43,428 bases of DNA, taken from the NCBI GenBank assembly GCA_004431415.1, contig QPMI01000310.1:1-43428 (forward strand), given 5' to 3'. Below are positions 29,547 to 40,360 of this stretch, in pieces (the stretch's first letter is position 1; each line of letters opens with the position of its first letter). Both the position numbers and the translations under genes were made by a program. The notes under the pieces were generated by a model. The model searched no databases. It was given only the letters and a program-made list of their open reading frames with translations, and was not told the DNA's origin. The stretch comes from Cyanophora paradoxa. Its lineage: Eukaryota > Glaucocystophyceae > Cyanophorales > Cyanophoraceae.

Positions 29547-32500
29547 ATGGGAGGCCTAGGAAGGCGGCAGGCCCTGTCGTGGGCCGCGCTCCTCGTGCTC
29601 GCGGCGCTCGTCTGCGCGGCCGCCGCGGCGGACGGAGACATCGCCGTCGTCTACCCGGAGTGGAAGCCGATTCCGCCCGACGCACCAGCCTTCTTCAATG
29701 ACATGTGCGTGCGCATTCGGGAATTTCGAGATTCTCGTCGAGCATGATCACGTGCACTTCAAATTCGATTCATTCCGACGCCACCGAATTTAAATTTGAG
29801 TTCGAGGCCTAATTATAAACCTGTCCATCGCGCCTTTGAAGCCTTGAAGTGCTGAAAGCGAGCATATATATATCGACTACCGTGGCGCCTCTCGCAGACT
29901 CTTCTTCTCGAAAGCTCCGGCGACGCCCCCTGGAAGCTTGGGAGTCTACGTCCACTTCACTATTTCAGGGCCCAACGATTACATCACTTCAAATCACAGT
30001 GTCAGTAATTCGAATCTCGTACTGCGGCATTCCTGAATTCTATCTCGCCGCGCCCTGCACAGGTGGTTTTCTTCTGCGGTGGCCCAGATGCCTGCGGGCC
30101 CGTCCCCGCCGGCGAAACCGTCCTCGTGCGCTCTTTGCTTGTTTCCGAGCACTGAGCCACGTGCTCGGCCCGCCGGCCGCGCTCGCACGAAAAGCATGCT
30201 GTGTGTCTCACAGGAAATGCACGCAGGGCATTAGTCTTCTGGCCTCTTACCCGCCCATGTGCAAGCACGATGCAGGCATCCGGCAATAGTGCGAAGACGC
30301 ATCCGCTTGCTTCCCGCTCTCTTTTTTTGCGCTAATGATAACTCGCACGCAGCAATTGCACACTCCCAAGCCAACTGGTTGCCTGCCTCCCCCCTTACAG
30401 TGCGCTTCCAGAGCTGACGTTGGAGATGCCTGTAATAATTGCGCGCATCCCCTCTGACTTGTCGCCTGGGCGCCGGCGCTGCAGGCGGCCTCAAGGTCGG
30501 CCTCTACGACGGGACGGCGAAGGCGATGGTGAGCTCGGGGCCCGCGGGGCGGGTCGGCTTCAAGGACATGGACTACAACGAGATCGAGCCGCCCCGCGTC
30601 GAGTTCGAGTTCGGCGCGCCCCGCCCCGCCCCGCCCCGCCCCGCTGCGGCTGATCGCGAGCCCCGGCACTTCCACCCGCGCCGCGCGCGCAGAGGGCGGC
30701 CTCCCGCGTGCGCTCACCCCTCCCCGGCCCCGCCTCGGCCCCCGCGCGCCCCCGCGCCTCGAGAGCCTGAACCCGGGGGCGGGGCGGGGGCAGGGGCGGT
30801 GGACTACGCGCTGGAGGCGGTCAACGCGCTGGTCGTCTTCCCCGGCCTCCGCTTCAGGTCCTTCTCCGCCGCCAAGCTCTGCCCCCTCTACACGATCTAC
30901 ATCACCGTGCGCGCCCCCTCGACCAGCTCGCTGCGCCATATGATTAAAACTATGCAACCCCCCCCTGCCCCCTCCCTCCCCATTCCACCAGCCCCCCCCC
31001 CCACCCCCCGGGGGCTCTAACAGCCGGCCGGGCGCGGGCAGACGGAGACGTCGCCGGTGGTGCAGCAGGGGGCGGGGCGCATCGGAGTCGTCAGCGAGGC
31101 GGTGCCGCACCGGATGATGCGGGACGAGCGCGGGGACGCCGTCCTCTCCGTCCGCGTGCGGCTCGACCGCCTGGGCGCCCAGAACAGGTCCCTCGCGCAC
31201 GTCTACACCGCCCAGCTGTCCGCCGCCCCGCCCCGCGCCGCGCCGCGCCGCTCCTTGGCTCGAGCGGGCGGGGCGGGGGCGGGGGCAGGGGCGTGTCGCT
31301 GGAGAGGCGGGACCTGGAGGCGATGAAGGCGGGGGCGTTCGGGGCGGCCTTCGCCAAGGTCGCGGACATGCTCCTCCTGCCCGAGGCCACCGCCAACGTC
31401 TCCCGCTCCTTCACCTTCGCCGCCTCCCGCTCCCGCCTCGCCTTCCTCCGTCCGCCCCCGCCCCCGCCCCCGCCACTGCCACCGCCACCGCCCCCGACGC
31501 CGGCGCAGCGAACCCCGCGGAGGCCGGCGCCGGCGCGCCGCAGGTCTTCGACGACGGGCGGGTGGAGAACCCCGAGGGCGGCTGCTACAGGCGCGCCGCC
31601 TTCGACCCGCAGGCGATCGCGCTCTCCATGTCCGTGCGCGACAAGAGCGGCCCGCGCACGCCCACCGCCGAGGGCCTCGTCGAGGTGCCCCGCCCCCGCC
31701 CCTCGCGCCCGAGGCCCGCGCCCGGCGCCGACGCCGGGGCGGGGCAGACGGAGGACTCGTTGGCGTCGGTGAACTGCTCCTTCGCGGGGCTGCCGGCGGA
31801 CCCGCGCGACTTGGGGGTCGGGGGCCTCTTCCTCGCCCTCCTCCCCGCCGACCGCCTCGCCGCCTTCAAGGCGGGGCCCCCCGGCGCCAGCCTCCTCGCC
31901 AACTTCTACGACACCGGCGCCCTCCAGGCCGTCGACGCGCGCCCCTGCACCTCGCCCCTCCCGTCCCCATCCCCAGGGGCCCCGGCTGACGGCCGCGCAG
32001 CTCCGCCTCTCGCGGGCGCTCCGCGACGGCTTCCACGAGTTCACGTTCCCCTGCGCCTCCCGCGAGCAGGCCGCCAGGCCCGCCCCGCCCCGCCGCCCCA
32101 GACGCTCGATCGAGACCTGACTGCGACCTGACTCCCGCGCGGGGGGCGCGCAGCTACAAGTGCGCGCTGGTGGCGGGCTCGAGCGCGCGGACGGGCTTCC
32201 AGGCCGGCCACATCGACGAGCGCGGCGCCGTCGCTGACGACGAGTTCAACGGCCTCCGGCCCCTCCTCGACAAGTGCCCCGACTGGGTCCGGCCCCCGCC
32301 CCGCCCCGCGCGCCCCGCGCGCCCCGCGCGCCCCGCGCGCCCGGCGCCGAGCTGAGAGGGCGGGGACCGGCAGGTGGTGAAGGAGTCGGCGGGGCAGGTG
32401 CGCTTCGCGCTGGGGGCCGCCTTCGGCGTCTCGGAGCCGAAGGTGGAGAACAACCGCCTCGGCTGCGTCGTCGACGCCCCCGGCCCCCGCTGCGGTGCCC

Positions 32501-35500
32501 CCGCGCTCCCTCCCGCCCCCTACCGGCGGGGGCTGACGGGGGGCGGCAGAGAGCCTGGCGGTGGCGATCGCGACGAAGGAGGACCTGGAGGAGATGCGGC
32601 GGCAGTTCGAGCGCGACGGCCCCCGCGTCTCCGGCGGCCGCGCCCTCCGCCACATCGGCTTCGCCCCCCTCAAGTGCCCGCCCCGCGCCCCGCCGAGGCG
32701 CTCGGCGCGGCGCCGACGGCCCCGCGGCGCGCAGCAACGAGAACGCGTCGTACGCGTACGCGAGGGAGTTCGTCGGGGTGGAGGTGACGCGCCCGGGCCC
32801 GCTGCAGGGCGCCGTCTGCCTCCTCGCCTCCGTGCCCCGCGTGCGCCCCGGCCCGGCTTCGGCCCCGGACCCCGCGCGGGGCGGCGGCTGACGCGGCGCG
32901 GCCCGCCCCCTCGCGCCAGTCGGTGGACGTCTCGGCGAGCGTCTTCAAGATCAGCGCCGAGGCGCCGGGCGCCGCCCTCGCCCCGCCGCCGCCGGTGGCG
33001 CAGGGCCCGGGGGAGAGCCTGAACCCGCCGGACGAGAGCCGGCCGGCGATCGCGCCGGAGGAGGGCGTGCTGCCCCCGGCCGACGACCCCGCGGACGTGC
33101 GGGCGGAGCCCGACGAGGTCGCCCAGCGGCAGCAGGAGGCCAGGCTCGACCCCGCCAGCGCCACGTTCCAGATCCCCGCCGGCCCCGTCCCCCTCCTCCG
33201 CGACCCCATCGACCAGACCGAGGCGCGCCCCGCCCCGCCCCGCCCCTCCCCGCCCGCTCGCGCGTGTCTCTCCCTCCGTGCGGCCTGCCGAGCGGCGGGG
33301 GGCGGGGCAGGTGAGCGGGGCGGAGGCCAAGCCGACGGTGAACCGGGGCGAGGGGGCGCGGGGGGCCGACATCGTGCCGACGCGCGCCTTCCGCGACGAG
33401 CTGGGGCGCATGCGGGAGGGGCCGCCCTCCGCCTGGCCCGCCGACTACAAGCCCGCCCAGGGCAAGAGCGCGCCCCGGTACACCATCGCCTTCAAGTGCG
33501 GCCCGCCGCCCGCGCCCCGCCCCGCCCCGCCCGGCTCGCACGATGCGAGGCCGGCGCGCAGGCCGTTCGTGTCGAAGCGGGGCAACTTCAGCGTGCGGGT
33601 GGAGCTGGGGGCCCTCAACCGGACCCTGGACGGGGCGGACGCGTGGCGGGTGGTGCCGGCGCGCAGCAACCCCACCGGCCTCGCCTTCAACGTCACCGCC
33701 CGCGGGCCCTCCGGTGCCCTCCCCAGGCCCCCGCTTTCCTCTCCGACCGCTCCTCTGACAGCGCCCCGGCGCCCGCGCGCGCGCGCAGCCGCCATCGACT
33801 TCACGAGGGGCTGCTCGGAGCAGGGCCGGCCCGTGGACTGCCCGGACCCCGCCGCCTTCGAGGGCCGCTACTCCTTCGACCTCGAGTTCCGCTCCTGTGC
33901 GCCCCCGCTCGATCGGGTCTCGATTTCGCGGACCCGCCGCGGCGGCGCTGACCGGGGCGGGGCGGCCGCAGCGGCGGGGGGCGTCCCCGTGGCGGCCGTG
34001 GCGAGGCTGGAGCTGCAGGGCGGCGCCCGCGCCGGCGTCGACTGCCGCCTGCTGAGCGCCGACGTCCCGCCCTGCGCGAGGGCCCCGAGGGCCTCGAGGC
34101 GGCGGCCCGGGACGGGGCCCGCGCGTGCGGCATGAGCCCCGAGTGCACGCCCTGCGTCTTCGGGAGCCCCCTCAACCGCGCCTTCCCCGACGAGGAGGGC
34201 GGCCAGGCCTTCCCCCGCTGGGGCTTCTGCGCCCCCAAGAAGTGCCCCCCCGCCGCCCGCTCCGGACCCGGGCCGCCGCGCCGACGCCGGCGCCGCGCAG
34301 CCGGACGGCGGCCGACCCGATGGACGCCTGCGTGCTCCCCGCCGGCTTCCGGGCGGCGCTGACGGCGGCCGGGGTGCCGGTGCCGACGGCCTTCAAGTCG
34401 CTGAACGAGACGCAGCGGGGCGTGCAGAAGAACCCGATCAACAACGCCGAGTGCCCGGCCTCGGAGCCCGGCGACTTCACCGCCCCCTCCGTCCCGCCGA
34501 CCGCGAGTCCGCCCCCCGCCTTGCCCCGCCCCGCCCCGCCCCGCCCCGCCCTGGCTGAGCGCCTCGCCCCCGATGGCGCGGCCCGCAGGAAGTGCCTGGC
34601 CACGCGTGGCTGCGGTGCGGCCCCGCCCGGCCCCGCCCCCGCCCCCGCGATCGCCGCCCGCTCACCGCCGGGCGGGCGGGCAGGTGTCTGTGCCATGCCG
34701 AACGGCGACGAGCTCTGCCGCCCCGGCGACCTCAACGGCCCGCTGTGCGCCCCGCCCCCTCCAGCGCGCCGCCGGCCGCGGAGGCGACCGCGGACTGACC
34801 ATGACCGTGGGCGGAGCAGTGACTTCAGCTGCGACCCGAGCGCCGGCGAGTGGACGCCGGCCGGCGCCGCCTTCAAGATCGTCCTCTTCTGTCGCACCTA
34901 CCAGAGCGTCCTCGCCTGCTTGCCCCGCGCCCCGGCCCCGGACAGCTTCGGGGCCGCCGAGTGCGAGGACGGCTCGGGCGCCGGCATCGCCCTCGCCGTT
35001 CCCGTCCTCGACCTGAAGACCTGCCGCGCCGAGGCCGAGCGCGCCAACACCCAGACCGGCAACGTGCGCCCGCCGGCCGGCCTCGCCTCCACGGCGATCG
35101 CGCCGTGTGACGTCGAGCGCGGCAGCGGCGGCTGGACGGGGCGGCGTTCGACGCGGCGGTGGGCGGGGAGGCGGGGCTGGACGAGCTGCTGGAGGACGTG
35201 CTGGACCGCGAGGACGAGGTCGCCTTCCTCAACGCCCTCCGCCGCCTCCTCCAGCACCTCGTCGACTACTCCAACTCCTCCGCCTACCAGGCCCCGCCCC
35301 CCGCCCTCCCCTCCTCTCGAACCCCTCTCTCCCTCGAGCTGACGGGTCGGGGCGGCAGGGCCCCGAGTACGACGACGTGGTGCGGGCGCTGGAGGAGAGC
35401 GGCCTTTACGACGAGCTGGACGCCCTCGCCGCCGCCCGCCAGCGCGCCCGCGACGCCGAGCAGCCGCCCGGCCCCGGCCCCGCCCAGGCCAACGGCACGG

Positions 35501-38500
35501 GCGGCGCCAACCCGACCCCGGCCCCGGGCCCCGCCAACCCAACCCCGCCAACCCGACCCCCGCCCCCGCGGGCCCGGCCCCGGCCCCCGCCCCGGCGAAC
35601 CCGACGCCGCCGCCGGCCCCGGGCACCCGCCGCGGCCTGCTGCAGGCGCCGCCGCCGGCGCCGGCGAACGAGACGCGGCCGCCGCGCCCGAAGCCCTCGA
35701 CGGGGCGCGCCCGCATGGAGGCCCTCCGCCGCCTCTCCCGCCTCGTCACCCGCGCCAAGAACAGCTTCTGCGCCGACCCCAACCGCCAGCGCCTCCCCGT
35801 CGCCACGCGCAAGCCGCGCACGGCCGCCGCGCTCTGCAACCTGACGCGGCCAGTCGTGGACCCGCTGAGCACGCGGGGCGCGCGGCCGCGGGACGTGGTG
35901 GCGGCGCTGGGAGTGAGGCCGCCGACGCAGCTGGACGTGGCGTGCGACGCCTGCGCGGGGATCGCGACGCTCTTCTTCAAGCGCCTCAACGGCACCTTCC
36001 TCGTCCGCAAGCCCGCCCTCTACTGCGCCCTCAACGCCCCCTACTCCCAGGTCCCCGCGGGCCCCCGCCGCCCCGCGCCCCCCGCCCCGCCCCGGGCTCG
36101 TGCCGGCCGGGCCCGAGCGCGCCGCCGCCCCCGCCCGCCGCAGAAGGACGTCGGGGTGGTGGGCGGCATCACCCGCGCCTTCTATCCCGACGACAAGCGC
36201 CCGACGAGCGACATGACCACCCAGTTCCGCGGGTGCGGAGGGCCCCCGCGCCGCTCTGCTCCACGCGCGCGACGTCCATCCGACCTCTCCGACCCGCGCG
36301 CAGGCTCTTCGCGGCGTGGGCGCTGGCGACGGGCACGGACCAGCGCCGCCCCTCCGTCCAGGCGTGCAACAACATCACCACGGTCCGCCCCCCCGCGCCG
36401 CCCGTCGAGCCCGCGCGCGTTCCTCGGATGATGCCGGGCCCGCCGCTCACGAAGCTCGTGCGCAGGTCTTCAAGGATGCGAACGCGACCGACGCCCCCTG
36501 CGCCCCCTTCCTCAACTGGGCGGTGCGATGGCGTGGGGGAGGGGGAGGGGGCGTGAGGGGGTGGCGGCGCCCTGGGGCCCCGGGCGGCGGCGAGGCTGAG
36601 GGGCCGGCGGCGCAGGACACGACCCTGGCGTCGTGGTGGGGCTCGATCTGCCCGAGGTCTGCCCCGGGCGCCCCTCGCGGGCCCCGCCGCCGCCCCGCCG
36701 CCTCTGACGGGCGCTGCGCAGCTTCGTGAGCAAGGCGCTCGCGAAGCTCGACAAGGCGGCGTCCGACAGGGCCGGCCGCCGCGTGCGCGCCACCGTGGTG
36801 CGCGCGCGCGCCCCGCCCCGCCGCGGCGCCCTCGACGCCTTGGCCGGGGCCGACGCGGCCCGCGGGGGGCGGCAGATGAGCGTGGACGCCATCCCGCAGT
36901 CCCTCGACATGCTCGCCCTCGAGTGCAGCGCCGCCCTCCAGACCCGCCTCGACGCCCGCCGTGCCGTCCCCCCGCCGCTGACCGCCCCGCCGGCTCAGTC
37001 GCTGACGCGGGGGCCGGGCATGCGCAGGCGGCGGCAACGCGGGGTGCCGGTTCGGCCCACGCGCCCTCCCGCCCGACTTCGCGGAGATGTTCCGCGCCGC
37101 CAAGGCCCGCGGCGAGGTCAACGGCACCCGCGCGCTCCCGAGCCGCCGGCCCCGCGCCGCGGCCCTCTTCCTCGAGTTCGAGTCGGAGGCCGCCTGCAAC
37201 CGCTCCCTCGCCGCCGGCGACGCCCTCGTGCAGGCGGAGATCTACGCGCACGTCGCCGGCCACAACGCGAGCATGGGGCAGCTCGCCCCCAACCAGTTCG
37301 CCGTCGGCGAGCGCCGCTGCGTCCCCCGCCCGCCAACGCCTCGGGCTCGAGCCCGCCCAGCGCCGGCCCCGCCGGCCGCCGCGCGCTGCTTCAGGCGGCG
37401 ACGTCGACGCCGTACGTCGGCTACGTGCCGGTGACGGTGAACTACGACGCGTCGAGCGTGGACGCGCCGCTCCCCGACGACGTGCTCGCCGCGCTCGCCG
37501 GCTCGAGCATCGCCTCGGTCGCGGGCGGGCGGGTCGCCGGCCTCGCCTACGCCCAGCGCGCCCTCCGCTCCATCGCCCTCCCCTCCTCCGCCGCCGCCGA
37601 CATCGCCGCCGCCCTCGCCCTCAACTGCACGGCCGGCGACGCCGCCTGCCTCGAGAAGCAGCAGGCCGGCGCCGCCGCCGCGTGCTCGGGCGGCACCGCC
37701 AACGCCGAGGCGTGCAAGGCCATCCAGGAGAAGCTGCTGGGGAGCGCGTGCGCCGGGGCCGGCGGCGGCTGCGGCCTCGCCCTCGGCCTCGTCTGCAAGA
37801 GCGACGACAAGGCCGTCAAGGCCCTCTGCAAGTCCCTCGCCGTCCGCCCCGGCCCCCCCCCCGCCCCCGCCCCCTCCCGCCCCCGGCAACCCGCTGTGAC
37901 GCGCGGAGGGCGGGGCGCAGAGGGTGGCGGTGGAGGCGAAGCGCGGCTTCCTGCTCGCCAACTTCGCGGCGCTCTTCCCGAAGGGCCGCCCCGCCTCCCT
38001 CCGCGTCTTCTTCGAGGAGGCCCTCGGTGCGCCCGCCCTGCTCCCCGCCACGGGACCCCGGGCCCGGGCGCCCGACCGCGGCGGGCGGGACAGGCCTGCT
38101 CGTCGTCTTCGTGCGCGGCGCCGAGTACAAGGTCACCTCCGTCAAGACCGCCCTCTACGTCCAGCACCCCGACAAGGCCGCCGTGCGCGCCGGCCATCTC
38201 CCTGCCCCTCGGGCCCCGCCTGACCCCCCCCGGAGTGCCTGGCGCGGCGGGCGGTCTGGTCGAGCGCGCGGGTCGGCTTCGTCAAGCAGCTCGTGCTGGC
38301 GCTCAACGCCCTGCGCAACGAGTCGGTCTACTACACGAGCGTGCGGGCGCGCAAGGGCTACGCCTGCGACGAGCAGGGCCGCGCCTCCTTCGGCGCCGAG
38401 GTCCTCGACGGTGCGGCGCCCCCGGCCCTCCGGCGCGCGCCCGGCCCGTCTGCTGGGGGCCCGACGCGCGCGCCGCCGCCGCGCCGCAGACATGTCCTCG

Positions 38501-39806
38501 GGGACCTCGCGGCGCTGCGGGAGGGGCAGAGGGCGGGGGCCATCTTCGCCGCCCTCCAGCAGCACGTCGCCGCCGGCGCCGTCACCGTGCGCCCCGCCCC
38601 CGCCCCCTGTCCCCTGCCGCCTGCGCGGGGGCCTCCAGCGAGCGGGGCGGGGCCGGGGGCGCAGGTCGACGGCCTCCGCGTCGTCCAGATCGGCGAGGGC
38701 GCCTCCGAGCAGGCCCGCCCCCGCCCCGCCCTCCCCGCGCCGGGCGCTGACGGCGGGGCGGGGGCAGGTGACGCGGGCCTTCTTCCGGGAGGAGGACCTC
38801 GCCTTCGTCTCGGGGCTCGCCCTCGTGCCCACCCTCCCCTACACCACGCAGTTCATCCTCCCCGTCCCCGCCGCCTGCGCCGTCCGCCCCCGCCCCCCGC
38901 CCCGACTGCATTCGGGCCCGCTCTTGACGCCGGCGGGGGCGCGGGGCGGGGCAGAACCTGACGGAGGGGTACCTCCCGAACGACGACGACGTCGACTTCG
39001 ACGGCTCCGTCGCCAAGCTCTCCCTCGCCGGTGCCCCGCTCGCACTCCGCGCGCCCCGCCCCGCGCCGAGCCGACGGGGCGCAGGGGAGATGTTCCGGCT
39101 CCTGAACGCGAGCGTGCCGGGCGTCGCGCGCACCTCCATCTACATCTCCAACATCACCTGCTCCGCCACCGAGGGGCACGCCCCGCCCCCCGGCCCCCGT
39201 CGCCCGCCGCGCCGCGCTCACGCGGGGCGGGGCGGGCAGGATGGTCTTCCTGGTGACGCTGGGGATGCCGGCGAACGACACCTCGGAGGGCGGCCTCTAC
39301 ATGCCCCCCGCCCTCGACCCCGACACCTCCGCCGCCCCCGCCCCCGCCGCGGACACCCCCGCCCCCGCCGCCAACGCCACCGCCGCCAACGCGACGTCGA
39401 CGCCGGCGGCCGCGGCGCCCTCGCCGACCCCGGCGGGGGCCCCGGCAACGCCACCCGGCGGGCCCTCCTCGCCACGAACCGGCGGCTGGCGCAGGGCACG
39501 TGCCCGCCCGGCCCCGACTACGGCGCCTGCCTCGCGCGCAGCCTGGCGGTGCGCCCCGCCCGCCCCACTCGCCTCCCGCCCGGCCCGCTCCGGTCGGGCT
39601 CGCCGCTGACCCCTGCCGGTGCCCGGCGCGCGCATGCGCAGGCCGAGCTCGCCAGCAAGGGCTTCCTCGGCTTCCCCATGGCGGCCCGCTCGGCGACCTA
39701 CCTCCCCATCCTCAGCAGCGCGGCGGAGGCCTCCGGCGCCGCCCTCTCCGCCGCGGCGACCCTCGCGGCCGCCCTCGGCGCCCTCCTCGCCCTCCGCCGC
39801 CTCTAG
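29547..39806 (+). CDS. Giant secreted, probably surface-anchored protein, family unknown
   Basis: I read more than 40 exons encoding roughly 2,100 residues. Exon 1 (from ATG 29547) is a signal peptide (RRQALSWAALLVLAALVCAA, cleavage after Ala) followed by DGDIAVVYPEWKPIPPDAPA. After a long first intron (to about 30484) the exons include KVGLYDGTAKAMVSSGPAGR, LVVFPGLRFRSFSAAKLCPL, ENPEGGCYRRAAFDPQAIAL, KCALVAGSSARTGFQAGHID, GVEVTRPGPLQGAVCLLASV, RGNFSVRVELGALNRTLDGA, SPECTPCVFGSPLNRAFPDE, VACDACAGIATLFFKRLNGT, TPYVGYVPVTVNYDASSVDA and LVVFVRGAEYKVTSVKTALY. Many cysteines and N-glycosylation sites (NVS, NCS, NET, NGT, NLT, NIT, NAT, NDT) fit an extracellular protein. The last residues form a hydrophobic tail (AATLAAALGALLALRRL), as in a GPI-attachment signal or membrane anchor. 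Two stretches look alike (ITRAFYPDD and VTRAFFREED, each followed by TTQF), hinting at internal duplication. I recognise no domain. Two adjacent genes cannot be fully excluded, but no internal start or stop region was seen. Confidence 0.72.
29705..30484 (+). other. Long first intron of the giant secreted-protein gene
   Basis: Unlike the other introns in the window (about 50-110 nt), this one is near 780 nt and has intergenic-like composition. The donor is either GTGCGTGCGC at 29705 or a GC donor two bases later; only the latter joins the next exon (CGLKVGLYDG) in frame. No open frame in it looks coding. It may carry regulatory elements. Confidence 0.5.
31685..31747 (+). repeat. Intron with 10-bp complementary ends
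   Basis: This 63-nt GT-AG intron lies between TAEGLVE and TEDSLASVNC. GCCCCGCCCC (31687-31696) pairs exactly with GGGGCGGGGC (31736-31745), which abuts the acceptor AG. The loop is about 39 nt and holds a CCGAC word as possible branch point. Confidence 0.85.
32300..32341 (+). repeat. Nine-base tandem repeat in an intron
   Basis: CGCCCCGCG units are repeated about four times within the intron that follows LDKCPDW in the giant gene. The array is purely G and C and may expand or contract easily. Confidence 0.8.
33223..33310 (+). repeat. GC-AG intron with complementary ends
   Basis: The intron lies between DPIDQTE and VSGAEAKPTV. GCCCCGCC (33227-33234) pairs exactly with GGCGGGGC (33301-33308), next to the acceptor. 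It starts GCGCGCCCCG, so the donor is GC. Confidence 0.75.
38587..38664 (+). repeat. Intron with terminal inverted repeat TGCGCCCC/GGGGCGCA
   Basis: This 78-nt GT-AG intron lies between AAGAVT and VDGLRVVQIG. TGCGCCCC (38588-38595) pairs exactly with GGGGCGCA (38656-38663), again reaching into both splice sites. Further G/C pairing is possible after a small bulge. Confidence 0.85.
38713..38767 (+). repeat. 55-nt GC-AG intron with a perfect 14-bp stem
   Basis: The intron lies between GEGASEQ and VTRAFFREED. GCCCCCGCCCCGCC (38717-38730) pairs exactly with GGCGGGGCGGGGGC (38752-38765). The loop is 21 nt and its last five bases are CTGAC (38747-38751), the likely branch point. More than half of the intron is stem. 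Confidence 0.9.
38879..38954 (+). repeat. GC-AG intron with 10-bp complementary arms
   Basis: The intron lies between PVPAAC and NLTEGYLPND. CGCCCCCGCC (38885-38894) pairs exactly with GGCGGGGGCG (38932-38941). A TTGAC branch-point-like word immediately precedes the second arm. Confidence 0.8.
39176..39239 (+). repeat. GC-AG intron with 10-bp complementary arms and CTCAC branch point
   Basis: The intron lies between CSATEG and MVFLVTLGMP and is a phase-2 join. GCCCCGCCCC (39180-39189) pairs exactly with GGGGCGGGGC (39224-39233). CTCAC at about 39217-39221 lies in the loop just before the second arm. Confidence 0.82.
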
Positions 39807-40360
39807 GCGCACGAGGCGGGGGCTCGCCTTGGCTTCCCGGAGTCCCGCCGCCCCGCCCGGACTCGGGCGTGGCCTCGAGCCCGGGGGCACGGTCGAACTA
39901 GATCTCTAGATCTGCTGCAGAGAGACGCGCGTACGCTTATTTCGGTATTTCGTATTTCGGAATTCGAACTTCTTTCTTTCGCATATGAAACTAGGCGATC
40001 TCTTCGCGGATCGTCGAGTAATAAACGGATTGCAACCAATCAAATAAATGAACACGCGAGTCAGAGTCTGCCAATTGAACTGCACCGCGCAGTCTGCGCG
40101 CGCGCATGCCACTGTCTTGCAATTGAGAATCCCAATTCTGTTCAAACAATGGAGAAAAGGACATCATGATCAAGTCTAAAGCAGCATGCGCACATCATGG
40201 CATTCCGCGTAAACATCGAATCTGAATCTGACCGGTACCTCCGAACCTATACTAGGGGATACGGCGAGTACAGGGAGAGGCCGGGCTGGCCTGGCGAGGA
40301 GGGGGGCTCGAGGCACTGCGGCCTCAGACTCGCCCGGCCGGCGCCGGCGGGCGGCCGCAC
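39807..40360. other. Intergenic region between convergent genes
   Basis: Lower-GC DNA between the stop codons of the giant gene (+) and an F-box/LRR-like gene (-). It contains TAGATCTCTAGATCT near 39900, a triple TATTTCG direct repeat near 39940-39958, and no credible gene. Confidence 0.55.
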
